Source of the DNA: Parvibaculum sedimenti | GTDB lineage: Bacteria > Pseudomonadota > Alphaproteobacteria > Parvibaculales > Parvibaculaceae | NCBI RefSeq assembly: GCF_009184905.1 | Contig: NZ_WESC01000007.1 | Location: forward strand, 62,001 to 126,000 | Reading direction: 5' to 3' | DNA length: 64,000 nt | In this document: positions 1 to 9,924 of the stretch, one piece after another | Numbering within the stretch: position 1 is the stretch's first letter | How the letters are laid out: every line of letters starts with the position of its first letter | The notes under the pieces: model-generated | What the model saw: only the letters and a program-made list of their open reading frames with translations | Told to the model about the DNA's origin: nothing | Database searches by the model: none | Made by a program: the position numbers and the translations under genes

Positions 1-222
1 CATCGCGATTTGCACGGAACGCATGAGTTTGTCGCGATCGAAGGGAACCCGGCGTCCGCTGGCCTTGATAATGGTCAGCTCGCGCAACTGGACCCGCTCG
101 AAAGTGGTGAACCGGCCGCCGCAAGCGGTGCAGAAGCGTCGCCTCCGGATGGAGGTATTGTCCTCGGTCGGACGTGAGTCCTTGACCTGCGTATCTTCAT
201 TTCCGCAATACGGACAACGCAT
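1..222 (-). CDS. nrdR: NrdR transcriptional repressor (partial, runs off the left edge)
   Basis: The first 74 codons of NrdR, the ATP/dATP-sensing repressor of ribonucleotide reductase genes. The N-terminus begins [17 protein letters not shown], with the CPYC knuckle and a second CTACG pair at about residues 31-35 forming the zinc ribbon. The stretch [13 protein letters not shown] then starts the ATP-cone domain, which is cut by the window edge. The gene lies 59 bases downstream of glyA on the same strand, the usual alphaproteobacterial glyA-nrdR order, so the two are probably co-transcribed. Family identity is clear; the C-terminal half cannot be assessed. Confidence 0.95.
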   Translation of the reverse strand, partial: MRCPYCGNEDTQVKDSRPTEDNTSIRRRRFCTACGGRFTTFERVQLRELTIIKASGRRVPFDRDKLMRSVQIAM

Positions 223-281
223 CCCCTCAGACCCCCGCCTTTTTCATCGAACAGACCTCAAATCGCCGCCTTGCGATGACC

Positions 282-1598
282 CTACTTCGGACCACCATAG
301 ATCGGGAACTGCTTGCAGAGACCGAGCACGCGTTCGCGCACCGAGGCCTCGACCTTCGCGTTCCCCTCTTCGCCATTCTGCGAAAGCCCCGTCAGGACCT
401 CCGTGATGAGCTTGCCGACCTGCTGGAACTCGGCCACGCCGAAACCGCGCGTCGTGCCCGCAGGCGTTCCGAGGCGTACGCCTGACGTGATGGTCGGCTT
501 CTCGGGGTCGAAGGGAATGCCGTTCTTGTTGCAGGTGATGCTGGCCCGCTCCAGTGCCGCCTCTGCAACCTTGCCGGTAAGCTTCTTGGGGCGCAGATCG
601 ACGAGCATCAGATGCGTGTCGGTGCCGCCCGACACGATGGCAAAGCCCGCGTCAGCGAGCGTTGCAGCAAGCGCGCGGGCGTTGTCGACGACCGACTGCG
701 CATAGAGCTTGAAGCCCGGACGCAGCGCCTCGCCAAAGGCGACAGCCTTGCCCGCGATCACATGCATCAGCGGGCCGCCCTGAATGCCGGGGAAGATCGC
801 CGAGTTGATCTTCTTGCCGATATCCTCGTTGTTCGAAAGGATCATGCCGCCGCGCGGGCCGCGCAGCGTCTTGTGCGTCGTTGTCGTGACCACGTCGGCA
901 TAGGGCAGCGGGCTCGGATGGACGCCGCCCGCGACGAGGCCTGCGAAATGCGCCATATCGACCATGAGCAGCGCGCCCACGCTGTCGGCGATGGCGCGGA
1001 AGGCCTTGAAGTCGATGATACGCGGATAGGCCGAACCGCCCGCAATGATGAGCTTGGGCTGGTGCTTCTTCGCCAGATCCTCAACCTCATTGAGATCGAT
1101 CTGATGATCCTGCTGGCGCACACCGTACTGCACCGCATGAAACCACTTGCCCGACTGGTTCGGCGCGGCGCCATGCGTGAGATGGCCGCCTGCGGCGAGG
1201 CTCATGCCCATGATGGTTTCGCCCGGCTTCAGCAACGCCATCATGACACCCTGGTTCGCCTGTGAGCCGGAATTGGGCTGCACATTCACGAAGGCGCAGT
1301 CGAAGAGTTTCTTCGCGCGTTCGATCGCGAGATTTTCAGCGATGTCGACGAATTCGCAGCCGCCGTAATAGCGGCGTCCGGGATAACCCTCGGCGTATTT
1401 GTTCGTCATGATCGAGCCCTGCGCTTCGAGCACAGCGCGTGAGACGATGTTCTCCGACGCAATCAGTTCGATCTGCGTCTGCTGGCGCCCGAGCTCCAGC
1501 TCGATGGCGCGCAGGATGTCGGGATCACTCTCCGCAAGGCTGTCGTTGAAGAAACCGGCAGGTACTGCCTGCCCAGTTGCCGCATTGCTCGATGACAT
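282..1598 (-). CDS. glyA: Serine hydroxymethyltransferase
   Basis: A 438-residue PLP enzyme that interconverts serine plus tetrahydrofolate with glycine plus methylene-THF, the main cytoplasmic source of one-carbon units. The N-terminal signature [11 protein letters not shown], the [13 protein letters not shown] substrate motif and the PLP-lysine block [14 protein letters not shown] (Lys about 243) are all present, and length is normal. The frame stays open upstream, but ATG at 1598 fits the family N-terminus and has AAGG a few bases ahead of it. nrdR follows on the same strand. The promoter should lie in the shared region with the divergent mucR. Confidence 0.97.
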   Translation of the reverse strand: MSSSNAATGQAVPAGFFNDSLAESDPDILRAIELELGRQQTQIELIASENIVSRAVLEAQGSIMTNKYAEGYPGRRYYGGCEFVDIAENLAIERAKKLFDCAFVNVQPNSGSQANQGVMMALLKPGETIMGMSLAAGGHLTHGAAPNQSGKWFHAVQYGVRQQDHQIDLNEVEDLAKKHQPKLIIAGGSAYPRIIDFKAFRAIADSVGALLMVDMAHFAGLVAGGVHPSPLPYADVVTTTTHKTLRGPRGGMILSNNEDIGKKINSAIFPGIQGGPLMHVIAGKAVAFGEALRPGFKLYAQSVVDNARALAATLADAGFAIVSGGTDTHLMLVDLRPKKLTGKVAEAALERASITCNKNGIPFDPEKPTITSGVRLGTPAGTTRGFGVAEFQQVGKLITEVLTGLSQNGEEGNAKVEASVRERVLGLCKQFPIYGGPK

Positions 1599-2051
1599 CG
1601 ATTGAACCTTGTTCGCCGGAAAATTGAACCAGACGGGTATTCGGATTGCGGACCCGGATGGCCCAATACTGGACACCGGACCTGGGCTATATTCGGCCCC
1701 GCCTCTGCGCGCGTGATACCACATATCGCCTCGTGAAGCCAACGCGCTACATGATCAACGGGCTGCGCGGGTGGGGCCTGCCGGAGGCGCATTCACGGTC
1801 GGGGAGACGAAGGATTAAGCCGGCGTAATGAAACGGCCGATCTGCACAATCCTCGTCCAAATGTATTCAAATTCATAACACGATTATTACGTCTATACCT
1901 GCTTCCCATCCCGATTTTAGTGTCGGTGATCTCCGCAGTGGCCGCGGCGTACCTTGATCTCCACAGACTTAACGAGATAAAACAAACTCAATATTTCGCA
2001 TCACGATTCGGTCGATTGCGACGACCGCACCGAAGAGAAGGCCTCCAGACG
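1599..2051. other. Intergenic divergent promoter region glyA / mucR
   Basis: About 450 bases between two divergent genes. No convincing coding sequence is seen: the short open frames lack family features and good ribosome sites. Bases 1855-1920 and 1965-2010 are clearly AT-richer than the surrounding GC-rich DNA. Such T/A-rich patches suit a MucR/Ros-type regulator, a family known to bind its own promoter, so autoregulation is a reasonable inference. No riboswitch-like structure was recognised on the glyA side. Confidence 0.5.
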
Positions 2052-2501
2052 ATGAGCGAGAGCAAGGGCATGACCGAAGTGACCTCAATGGGGCTTCTCG
2101 GCCTCGCGAGCAACATCATCTCCGCCTATCTGAGCAGGAATACTGTCCCCGCCAATGACCTGCCGAACCTGATCCGAACCGTCCACACCACCCTCTCCGA
2201 ACTTGAAGCGGGCAAGGCGCAAGGGCCGGCGCAGGAACTCACACCTGCCGTGCCGGTCAAAAAGTCGGTCGCGCCCGACTACATCGTCTGTCTCGAAGAC
2301 GGCAAGAAGCTGAAAATGCTGAAGCGGTATCTCCGCTCGCAATACGGCATGTCGCCGGAGGAATATCGGGCGCGGTGGAGCCTGCCGCTCGACTATCCGA
2401 TGGTGGCACCAAACTACGCCGCGCAGCGTTCGCGCCTCGCCAAGCAGATCGGCCTCGGCCGCGCCAGCACGCAAGGGACTCGCGGCCGCAAGCGCAAGTA
2501 A
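2052..2501 (+). CDS. mucR: MucR/Ros-family transcriptional regulator, zinc ligands partly lost
   Basis: A 149-residue protein of the MucR/Ros family, global regulators of envelope, motility and cell-cycle genes in alphaproteobacteria. The C-terminal block with PDYIVCLEDGKK, LKRYLRSQYGMSPEEYR and YPMVAPNYAAQRSRLAKQ is typical. In most homologues the recognition helix reads KRHLxxHY and its two histidines bind zinc; here they are Tyr93 and Gln97, while Cys80 and Asp83 of the CLED position remain. The fold would therefore have to be stable without zinc, as reported for some Mesorhizobium loti homologues. ATG 2052 was chosen because homology begins there and AAGG lies upstream; the frame is open further 5' without similarity. 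Confidence 0.93.
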   Translation: MSESKGMTEVTSMGLLGLASNIISAYLSRNTVPANDLPNLIRTVHTTLSELEAGKAQGPAQELTPAVPVKKSVAPDYIVCLEDGKKLKMLKRYLRSQYGMSPEEYRARWSLPLDYPMVAPNYAAQRSRLAKQIGLGRASTQGTRGRKRK

Positions 2502-2522
2502 TCGCTGCCTGGAAGTAAATCG

Positions 2523-2825
2523 CTAGACGATTATTCCGCCGCCGCCGCGCCCACCCTTTTCGGGCGTGGGTTTTTCTGGCGCTCTGCCGAGCCCATCCAT
2601 TTCGCGCAAAATTCTTTGCTGCAATTTATGAAGTGCGAGCCGCTCAAGGTCGCGTTGCGGCGCACCCAACGGGCCGAGCACCGAGGCTTCGGCGCCCGTC
2701 GCGCAATCCACCGCCGTCACCTTCACGCTGGCGCCGAGCGGCATATATTCGAAAATCACTTCGCGGGGTTCGCCCGGCTGTCCGCCGGGCGTCGAGGGAC
2801 TGCCGGATTTCCCCTCAGGCGGCAC
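2523..2825 (-). CDS. Small conserved protein (DUF6898-like) downstream of hemA
   Basis: A 100-residue protein of unknown function. The core [20 protein letters not shown], followed by a segment around [11 protein letters not shown], resembles a small alphaproteobacterial family (DUF6898-like; recognised by eye, not searched). The ends are low-complexity: a Gly/Pro/Ser-rich start and a Gly-rich tail. It starts with GTG at 2825 and overlaps the 3' end of hemA by 11 bases, so translation is probably coupled to hemA. No signal peptide or membrane segment is visible. Confidence 0.75.
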   Translation of the reverse strand: MPPEGKSGSPSTPGGQPGEPREVIFEYMPLGASVKVTAVDCATGAEASVLGPLGAPQRDLERLALHKLQQRILREMDGLGRAPEKPTPEKGGRGGGGIIV

Positions 2826-4026
2826 GCCGGATTTTCCGCCGCGTCCAGACCTGATCGAGCGCCCTCACGAGGTCGTCCATCATTTCGTCCGTGTGGACCG
2901 GGCAAGGCGTGAAGCGCAACCGCTCCGTGCCGCGCGGCACGGTCGGATAGTTAATCGGCTGCACATAGATATCGTGGTCGTTGAGCAGATCGTCAGTCAC
3001 CTGCTTGCAAATGACCGGATCGCCGACCATCACCGGCACGATATGGCTTTCGCACATCATCACGGGAAGGCCCGCGGCCGCGAGCTTGGCGCGCAGCGTG
3101 GCGGCACGCTCCTGATGCTGTTCGCGTTCCACATTGCTCGTCTTGAGATGACGCACCGAGGCGAGGACACCTGCGACGAGCACCGGCGCAAGCGAGGTCG
3201 AGAAGATGAAGCCCGGCGCATAGGAGCGCACGACATCGACCAGCACCGAGGAGCCGGCAATATAACCGCCCATGACGCCAAAGCCCTTGGCCAGCGTGCC
3301 TTCGATGATATCGACCTTGTCGAGCACACCGTCGCGCTCGGCAATGCCGCCGCCGCGCGGGCCGTAGAGGCCGACCGCATGTACTTCGTCGAGATAAGTC
3401 AACGCGCCATATTTATGCGCGAGATCGCAAATCTCGCCGATCGGCGCAATGTCGCCATCCATGGAATAAACGGATTCGAAGGCCACGATCTTCGGCTGTT
3501 CGGGATCGATATCCTTCAGCAGCTGTTCGAGATGCGCAAGGTCGTTATGCTTCCACAGACGCTTCGGACCACCGCCGCGCTTGATGCCTTCGATCATCGA
3601 GGCGTGGTTCATCGCATCGGAGATGATGACGCAATCGCCGAGAACGCGCGCCAGCGTCGAAAGCGTCGCGTCATTCGCGGCATAGCCCGACGTGAAAAGA
3701 AGCGAGGCTTCCTTCTGGTGAAGGTCGGCAAGCTCGGCTTCGAGATCGACATGATAATGCGTGGTGCCGGAGATGTTCCGCGTACCACCCGAACCCGCGC
3801 CGCATTCATCGATCGCGCGATGCATCGCATCGAGCACGATCGGATGCTGCCCCATGCCGAGATAGTCGTTGGAGCACCAGACAACGATGTCGCGTGCGCC
3901 TTCGGGCGTGTGGAACGTCGCGCGGGGAAAATCGCCACGATGGCGAAGGATGTCGGCAAAAACGCGGTAGCGACCTTCATCCTTCACGGAGCGGAGCGCA
4001 TCGGCGAGCTTGGTCTGATAGTCCAT
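2815..4026 (-). CDS. hemA: 5-aminolevulinate synthase
   Basis: A 403-residue PLP enzyme that condenses glycine with succinyl-CoA to 5-aminolevulinate, the C4 route to haem typical of alphaproteobacteria. Seen: [13 protein letters not shown], the [15 protein letters not shown] substrate region, the [12 protein letters not shown] cofactor aspartate block, and EGTLAKGFG with the PLP lysine at about residue 247. ATG 4026 gives the standard MDYQ start; longer in-frame extensions lack similarity. hemB, the next pathway enzyme, lies about 3 kb away on the other strand. No clear FNR-type palindrome was seen upstream. Confidence 0.97.
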   Translation of the reverse strand: MDYQTKLADALRSVKDEGRYRVFADILRHRGDFPRATFHTPEGARDIVVWCSNDYLGMGQHPIVLDAMHRAIDECGAGSGGTRNISGTTHYHVDLEAELADLHQKEASLLFTSGYAANDATLSTLARVLGDCVIISDAMNHASMIEGIKRGGGPKRLWKHNDLAHLEQLLKDIDPEQPKIVAFESVYSMDGDIAPIGEICDLAHKYGALTYLDEVHAVGLYGPRGGGIAERDGVLDKVDIIEGTLAKGFGVMGGYIAGSSVLVDVVRSYAPGFIFSTSLAPVLVAGVLASVRHLKTSNVEREQHQERAATLRAKLAAAGLPVMMCESHIVPVMVGDPVICKQVTDDLLNDHDIYVQPINYPTVPRGTERLRFTPCPVHTDEMMDDLVRALDQVWTRRKIRRAA

Positions 4027-4191
4027 GGCCGTAACCCTGTTCTTACTTCGGCCTTCGCAACGGCGAAAAGCTGGCCTCCGGCCGGCTCCCGTCGCCTTGT
4101 GCCCCATTTAGTAACACACATTATCTTTCGGAGGCAGTTATGAGCTGCCACGAATTGTCGCATTAACTTCACTGCGCGACCATCAGGGTTA

Positions 4192-4977
4192 TTACGAGGT
4201 CCAAAGCCCTCTTTCAACAAGAACCGCTTTAAGAACCGCCGACCGGTCGGTCATGAGCCCGTCCACGCCGAGGTCAATCAGCCTGTTCATTTCGGCCGGC
4301 TCGTCGATGGTCCAGACATGAACCTGAAGCCCCAATTCGTGCGCGCGGGCGATAAGCGCCTCGTCCGCAAGGGGAATGCCATGATTGCTGACGGGTATCT
4401 GGGCGCAACCCCCGGCGAATCCGCCCCAGAGGAAACCCGCCCCGCCACTCCAGCTCGACAGCCGCAAACGCAGCGTCTCCATGCGGGCAAGGCCTGTGCA
4501 GAGCCGCGGCCCCAGAGCCTCCCTGACGGCCTGGATGCGGGCGCCGGAAAAGGAGGTGACGCAGACACGGTCGACCACACCGCTCGCCTTCAAGGCGCGG
4601 ACGAGCGGCGCTACGGCATTGTCACGCTTCGGGTCGATGTTGAGGCGAAGCTCCGGCCAGGCGAGCAGCAGCTCCTCCAGCCTCGGTATGGGCTCCCGGC
4701 CGCCGACGCGGGCCTTGGCCACATCCGCGTAATCCATCTCGGCAATTGTCCCCGAACAATCCGTTACGCGATCGAGTTCGTCGTCGTGAAAGGCGAGCAA
4801 CACGCCGTCGCGTGTCGCATGGACATCGGTTTCCACATAGCGGTAGCCGAGATCCACCGCGGCCTGAAAGGCGGGCATGGTGTTCTCCGGCCAGTCCCCC
4901 GCGCCGCCGCGATGGGCGAAGGCCAGAACCCCGTCATGCTCAAGATATGGAAATCCAGCAGGCCGCCGTGTCGCCAT
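4192..4977 (-). CDS. Glycerophosphodiester phosphodiesterase family protein
   Basis: A 261-residue GDPD-type TIM barrel that hydrolyses glycerophosphodiesters to sn-glycerol 3-phosphate and an alcohol. The N-terminus carries AFAHRGGAGDWPENTMPAF, the metal pair YVETDVH, and FHDDELDRVTD, followed by VHVWTIDEPAEMNRLIDLGVD near the C-terminus. No signal peptide is seen, so it is probably cytoplasmic (UgpQ-like). ATG 4977 is preceded by a purine-rich GGGGGAG at good spacing. It lies in tandem between ldt and hemA, but the gaps suggest separate transcription. Confidence 0.92.
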   Translation of the reverse strand: MATRRPAGFPYLEHDGVLAFAHRGGAGDWPENTMPAFQAAVDLGYRYVETDVHATRDGVLLAFHDDELDRVTDCSGTIAEMDYADVAKARVGGREPIPRLEELLLAWPELRLNIDPKRDNAVAPLVRALKASGVVDRVCVTSFSGARIQAVREALGPRLCTGLARMETLRLRLSSWSGGAGFLWGGFAGGCAQIPVSNHGIPLADEALIARAHELGLQVHVWTIDEPAEMNRLIDLGVDGLMTDRSAVLKAVLVERGLWTS

Positions 4978-5031
4978 CTCCCCGCTCCCCCAACGACTCG
5001 CCCGGCCGGGTGAGTCGGCCTCAAGTCTAGA

Positions 5032-6306
5032 CTAATTGGACAGAGCGCTCTGCTTCGTGTCGCGGCGATAGACGTCGTTGCGGAAGTTGACCGTGCCGTC
5101 GCTGTCGACCCAGGCCGTCAGGTAGAGCATGTAAATCGGCACGGGCGCCGCGAGCGCCGCATCCATATGCTCGCCGCCTGCAATCGTTGCGTCGATGCGG
5201 GCGCGGTTCCAGCTCCCTGTTCCCGCCAGAAGCCAGGCCGCAAGGTCGCGCACTCCCTCCACCCGGACGCAGCCCGAGCTGAAATTCCGCGCGCCCCGGC
5301 TGAAGAGCGATTTCACAGGCGTATCGTGGAGATAAACCGAATAGGGGTTGGGAAAGTTCACCTTCACCGTTCCGAGCGAGTTGAGCCTGCTCGGGTCCTG
5401 ACGCAGCCTGTAGCGAGAAGTGACGGCGGGCGACGACCAGTCAACGCTGGCGGAGCTCACCTCCCGCTCCGCGCCGTTCGACCACTTCAGAACGCGAATG
5501 CCCATGCGCTCCAGAAAACGTGGATCGGCCTTGATCTTCGGAAGCAAGTCCTTCACCGCAATAGACTGCGGCACGTTCCAATAGGGATTGAGCGTGACGG
5601 AATTGATGCGGCTCGAATATTCCGGCGTCTGACGATCTTCCTTGCCGACGATGACGCGCTTGCGCAGCGCGATGCGGCCATTCTCCACCGCCTCGACTTC
5701 CTGACCGGCGATATTGACGAAGACATAGCGCTGCCCGACCTTCGGTGCGACCTCGTTGAGCCGCTTGAGATTGACCTCGAGCTGCCGGATGCGGGCGGCG
5801 ACTGGAACATTCATGGCTGCAATCGTCGCATGGCCAGCCGTGCCATCGAGCGGCAGCCCATGGCGCGCCTGAAAGCGGCGGACCCCCTCCGCGAGCCCCC
5901 GGTCGAAAAGCAAAGGATCTCCGCTTCCCGCCGCCATGTCGCCGGTGGCGATCAGGCGCTTGCGGATCAGCGCCACGCGGGCATCGCGGATGCCCTGCTC
6001 GAGTCGCTCGCCATCCGGAATCCGGCCCCAGCCACCCCGCCTCGCGATCTCTTTGTAAGCCGCAATGGCGCGGACGACCGGCCAGAAGCCCTCATCGCTG
6101 AGTGTGGGAACGTTCGATTTTGCCAGCGGGGCTTCAGCGGCCTCAGCCGCTGCACTCGGCGGCGCCCAGGGGTCGATCCATTGCGGCTCCCCGGCGCCCG
6201 AGGCGGCAGCAGGCGTCCCGGCGCAGGCGAAAATCGCCAGCAGCGCCAGAATGTCAAAGCCCCCGATCTTCCCGAACCGCTTCAATGCCCTGCTCCGATT
6301 AGTCAT
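5032..6306 (-). CDS. L,D-transpeptidase of the YcbB/LdtP type
   Basis: A 424-residue exported L,D-transpeptidase, which makes 3-3 peptidoglycan cross-links or attaches proteins to the wall. A signal-like segment (about residues 14-35) is followed by a peptidoglycan-binding region (GVRRFQARHGLPLDGTAG) and a YkuD domain with LNPYWNVP, YSVYLHDTP and the catalytic SSGCVRV cysteine motif. ATG 6306 gives a normal signal peptide; another ATG lies 42 bases upstream. It sits directly downstream of ldtR on the same strand with a strong hairpin between them, the arrangement of the LdtR-LdtP pair described in Liberibacter and rhizobia. Confidence 0.93.
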   Translation of the reverse strand: MTNRSRALKRFGKIGGFDILALLAIFACAGTPAAASGAGEPQWIDPWAPPSAAAEAAEAPLAKSNVPTLSDEGFWPVVRAIAAYKEIARRGGWGRIPDGERLEQGIRDARVALIRKRLIATGDMAAGSGDPLLFDRGLAEGVRRFQARHGLPLDGTAGHATIAAMNVPVAARIRQLEVNLKRLNEVAPKVGQRYVFVNIAGQEVEAVENGRIALRKRVIVGKEDRQTPEYSSRINSVTLNPYWNVPQSIAVKDLLPKIKADPRFLERMGIRVLKWSNGAEREVSSASVDWSSPAVTSRYRLRQDPSRLNSLGTVKVNFPNPYSVYLHDTPVKSLFSRGARNFSSGCVRVEGVRDLAAWLLAGTGSWNRARIDATIAGGEHMDAALAAPVPIYMLYLTAWVDSDGTVNFRNDVYRRDTKQSALSN

Positions 6307-6339
6307 TTTGGCCCGCAAAGTGCGGCTTTGGGACATTCC

Positions 6340-6384
6340 GAGCCCCAAAACGACTGCAGCGCGCCTTGGTTCGAGGCGCGCTGC
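6340..6384 (-). terminator. Hairpin between ldtR and the L,D-transpeptidase gene
   Basis: An 11-base perfect inverted repeat (6356-6366 against 6374-6384, seven-base loop). Read on the minus strand it is followed by AGTCGTTTTGG. This fits an intrinsic terminator for ldtR, although the T-run is short. It lies immediately before the transpeptidase start at 6306, so it may also tune read-through from ldtR. Confidence 0.5.
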
Positions 6385-6409
6385 AAGAGCCGTGCTTGGT
6401 CCGCCGGTT

Positions 6410-6922
6410 TTAGAGGCGGTAGCGGATCTGATCGGTCCAGAAGCGCTCGAGCTTGTGGAGCGTCGAATTGATGAGCTTCAGCTCCGCAATGCTGATGTCA
6501 CCCACTTCGGCGACCGAGCGGCAATGCTTGTTGTAAAGATCGTCGATGGACTTGCAGATGGCGCGGCCCTTGTCCGTCAGACGGACGCGCACCGAGCGGC
6601 GGTCCAGCCGGGAGCGCTGATGGCTGATATAGCCTGCCTCGACGAGCTTTTTCAGATTGTAGGAGACGTTGGAGCCGAGATAATGGCCGCGCGTGCGCAG
6701 CTCGCCCGCCGTCATTTCCGCATCGCCAATGTTGAAAAGCAGCAGCGCCTGGACGCTGTTGATCTCCGAGCAGCCGATCCGGTCCAGTTCATCCTTGATC
6801 ACATCGAGAAGGCGGCGATGCAGGCGCTCCACATAGGTGAGCGCCTCCAGATAGGCGGGTTTGCTCGCCACATTGTCGGTGGGCGCGATTGCCATGCTGG
6901 CTTGGGTCGTCGTCATAGCCAT
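6410..6922 (-). CDS. ldtR: MarR-family regulator, LdtR-like
   Basis: A 170-residue winged-helix protein. The central region EINSVQALLLFNIGDAEM, AGELRTRGHYLGSNVSYNLKKL and GYISHQRSRLDRRSVRVRLTDKG holds the recognition helix and the wing of a MarR dimer. The sequence and its position directly upstream of an L,D-transpeptidase match LdtR, which in Candidatus Liberibacter asiaticus and Sinorhizobium controls the transpeptidase gene and stress tolerance. The symbol rests on this similarity and synteny. Two ATG codons lie close together at the 5' end; 6922 is used. Confidence 0.88.
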   Translation of the reverse strand: MAMTTTQASMAIAPTDNVASKPAYLEALTYVERLHRRLLDVIKDELDRIGCSEINSVQALLLFNIGDAEMTAGELRTRGHYLGSNVSYNLKKLVEAGYISHQRSRLDRRSVRVRLTDKGRAICKSIDDLYNKHCRSVAEVGDISIAELKLINSTLHKLERFWTDQIRYRL

Positions 6923-7141
6923 GGATTTGGCCTCTCAACAGCAGATATATTTGGACTGGGGTGGTAAAAATGACCCCGTTAAGGACCGAACATATCCAGT
7001 CGCGTCCTAACGACTGGTTTAAACTCTCGTCAAATTGGCCCAAAAACTTCTCTCGTATAGACCCTAGTGCCTATATGTGCTCTTGAGCCGCAACATTGCC
7101 CGCTGAGCAGGCTTGTCGAGGCCGAGGTTACGGCGGTATGA

Positions 7142-8161
<1,020 letters not shown>

Positions 8162-8324
8162 ACGCCTGCCCAGGCTTTGGTCATTTTAGATGCCGCCTGC
8201 CCACTTTGCGGCAGGTTCGCTCGTTCATGCGCGCCGAGAGTCGCGGCTTCGCCTTACACTTCCATTTGCATGCAATTTGCATCGTCCCGCCCGTAATTCG
8301 ATCAGGCGAAGGCGAGGCAACTCA

Positions 8325-9365
8325 ATGAATATCGTGCGGACGGGGAACGGCATCAGGAATTTCACAGGCACGGGCCTTACCGCCCGCAAGGTCGATTTCA
8401 CCGAAATTCCTCAAATCGACTTTGCCCCGATGGCAAGCGACGACATCGCCGACCGACTGAAGGTCGCCGCCGAGCTGAAAGACGCCTGTGTGAATGTCGG
8501 CTTCTTCTACCTCAAAAATCACAGGGTGCCGCAGGAAGTGATCGACGCGACCTTCGGCGCCGCGAAACGCTATTTCGCAACATCGCTCGAAGAGAAGATG
8601 CGGCTTCACGTCGCCAAGTCCACCAATCATCGCGGCTACGGACCGCTGCTCGAGGAAAACACGGATCCGACGGCGAAGGGCGACTTGCACGAAGCCTTCG
8701 ACCTCTCGCTCGATATTCCGGCGGACGATCCGGAGGTTCTCGCCGGCCATACGCTGCACGGGCCCAATGTCTGGCCCGAGAGCATGCCCAACTTCCGCGA
8801 GCCGCTGACGCGCTATTACGACGAGATGATTCTGCTCGGCCGACGCATCTTCCAGGCATTTGCGCTCGCGCTGGAACTCGACGAGGATTTCTTCGCGCCC
8901 ATGATCAAGCGTCCCGGCAGCTCGATGCGCGTTCTCTACTATCCGCCGCAGGAAGGTGTCATCGATGAAAAGCAGATCGGCATAGGTGCGCATTCCGACT
9001 ATGAGTGCTTCACCATTCTCGCCCAGGGCGGCGACGTCGAGGCGTTGCAGGTTCTCAACGCCAAGGGCGAGTGGATTTCCGCGCCGCCGATACACGGCGC
9101 CTTCGTCGTCAATATCGGCGATCAGATGGCGCGCTGGTCGAACGATCTCTTCAAATCGACGCTCCATCGCGCCATCAATCGCAGCGGGCGCGAACGCTAC
9201 TCGATCCCGTTCTTCTATGGCTGCGACTATGCAACCGTGCTGACGCCGCTACCCAATTGCGTCGACGGAGAGCACCCCGCCAAATACGAACCCGTCACGG
9301 CTTATGAATATGTGTCGGGCCGCTTTGCGGAGACATATGGCTACTTCAAAAAGGAAGAAGCCTGA
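8325..9365 (+). CDS. 2-oxoglutarate/Fe(II)-dependent oxygenase, isopenicillin N synthase-like
   Basis: A 346-residue non-haem iron oxygenase. It has the plant-type N-terminal half (IPQIDFAPM, NVGFFYLKNHRVP, HRGYGPLLEE) and the catalytic half with iron ligands His223, Asp225 (AHSDYECFTIL) and His281 (STLHRAINRSGRERYSIPFF). Arg291 and Ser293 form the usual RxS co-substrate site. The true substrate cannot be told from sequence. ATG 8325 was chosen because homology starts near there; an in-frame codon at 8190 adds unrelated sequence. It faces a TetR-type gene tail to tail, with six bases between the stops. Confidence 0.9.
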   Translation: MNIVRTGNGIRNFTGTGLTARKVDFTEIPQIDFAPMASDDIADRLKVAAELKDACVNVGFFYLKNHRVPQEVIDATFGAAKRYFATSLEEKMRLHVAKSTNHRGYGPLLEENTDPTAKGDLHEAFDLSLDIPADDPEVLAGHTLHGPNVWPESMPNFREPLTRYYDEMILLGRRIFQAFALALELDEDFFAPMIKRPGSSMRVLYYPPQEGVIDEKQIGIGAHSDYECFTILAQGGDVEALQVLNAKGEWISAPPIHGAFVVNIGDQMARWSNDLFKSTLHRAINRSGRERYSIPFFYGCDYATVLTPLPNCVDGEHPAKYEPVTAYEYVSGRFAETYGYFKKEEA

Positions 9366-9371
9366 GCGCAG

Positions 9372-9827
9372 TCAGGATAGTCCCGCCAGCCGCAACGACG
9401 CCATCCCGTGAAGCAATGCAAGGCCACCGGCCTCCTCGACGAGCTCGGAGACATGCGCAACCTCGTCATGCCGCTTCGCGGCTGAACCTCGATCGGCTAG
9501 CGGCCCGAACATTATTGAGTAGCGCCCCGGAAAATCGCCTGCAAAAGCGAGATAGGTGTCGCGCCTCGACCGCGCGCTGCTCACGCTCTCAAGATCGGTG
9601 ATCAGGATCTCGAAACCTTCGAGGACGACAGCTCCGAGAAGCGCGTCGAGATTGGCGAAGTGCCGATAGGGCGCCGCTTCGGAAACGCCCGCTCGCCGCG
9701 CCGCCGCACGAAGCGTTAGCGCCTCGGGCCCACGAATATCGATCAATGTCATCGCCGCTTCGAGCAAGGCATGCCTGAGATCGCCGTGATGATATTGGGT
9801 CTTTTGTCCCCTCAGCCTTGCCCGCAT
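9372..9827 (-). CDS. TetR-family regulator, apparently internally shortened
   Basis: A 151-residue protein with a good TetR DNA-binding domain: HHGDLRHALLEAAM, LTLRAAARRAGVSEAAPYRHFANLDALL. The sensor domain resembles the WHG/TetR_C_33 type (YLAFAGDFPGRYSIMFGPL), but family members usually run to about 190-210 residues. Here FGPLADRGS leads quickly into the terminal LALLHGMASLRLAGL, so about 30-40 residues in the middle of the sensor domain seem to be missing in frame. It may still bind DNA but sense a ligand poorly. A palindrome upstream (9861-9879) is a candidate operator. Confidence 0.82.
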   Translation of the reverse strand: MRARLRGQKTQYHHGDLRHALLEAAMTLIDIRGPEALTLRAAARRAGVSEAAPYRHFANLDALLGAVVLEGFEILITDLESVSSARSRRDTYLAFAGDFPGRYSIMFGPLADRGSAAKRHDEVAHVSELVEEAGGLALLHGMASLRLAGLS

Positions 9828-9860
9828 CTCCGGCGTTCCTCGTTTGTGCGCACGCTCTTT

Positions 9861-9879
9861 ATGTTATCGCCGTTAACAT
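9861..9879. promoter_or_regulatory. Candidate TetR operator
   Basis: A perfect inverted repeat ATGTTA / TAACAT with a seven-base centre, inside an AT-rich patch about 35 bases upstream of the TetR-type start codon. Position and symmetry fit an autoregulatory operator. This is inference from symmetry only. Confidence 0.4.
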
Positions 9880-9924
9880 ATATCACATGTATAAATAAAG
9901 AACGACACAGGAACTTGCGGCATT

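Noticed and set aside
1599-1830. Possible riboswitch upstream of glyA
   Set aside because: No glycine, SAM or folate riboswitch core could be recognised on the minus strand.
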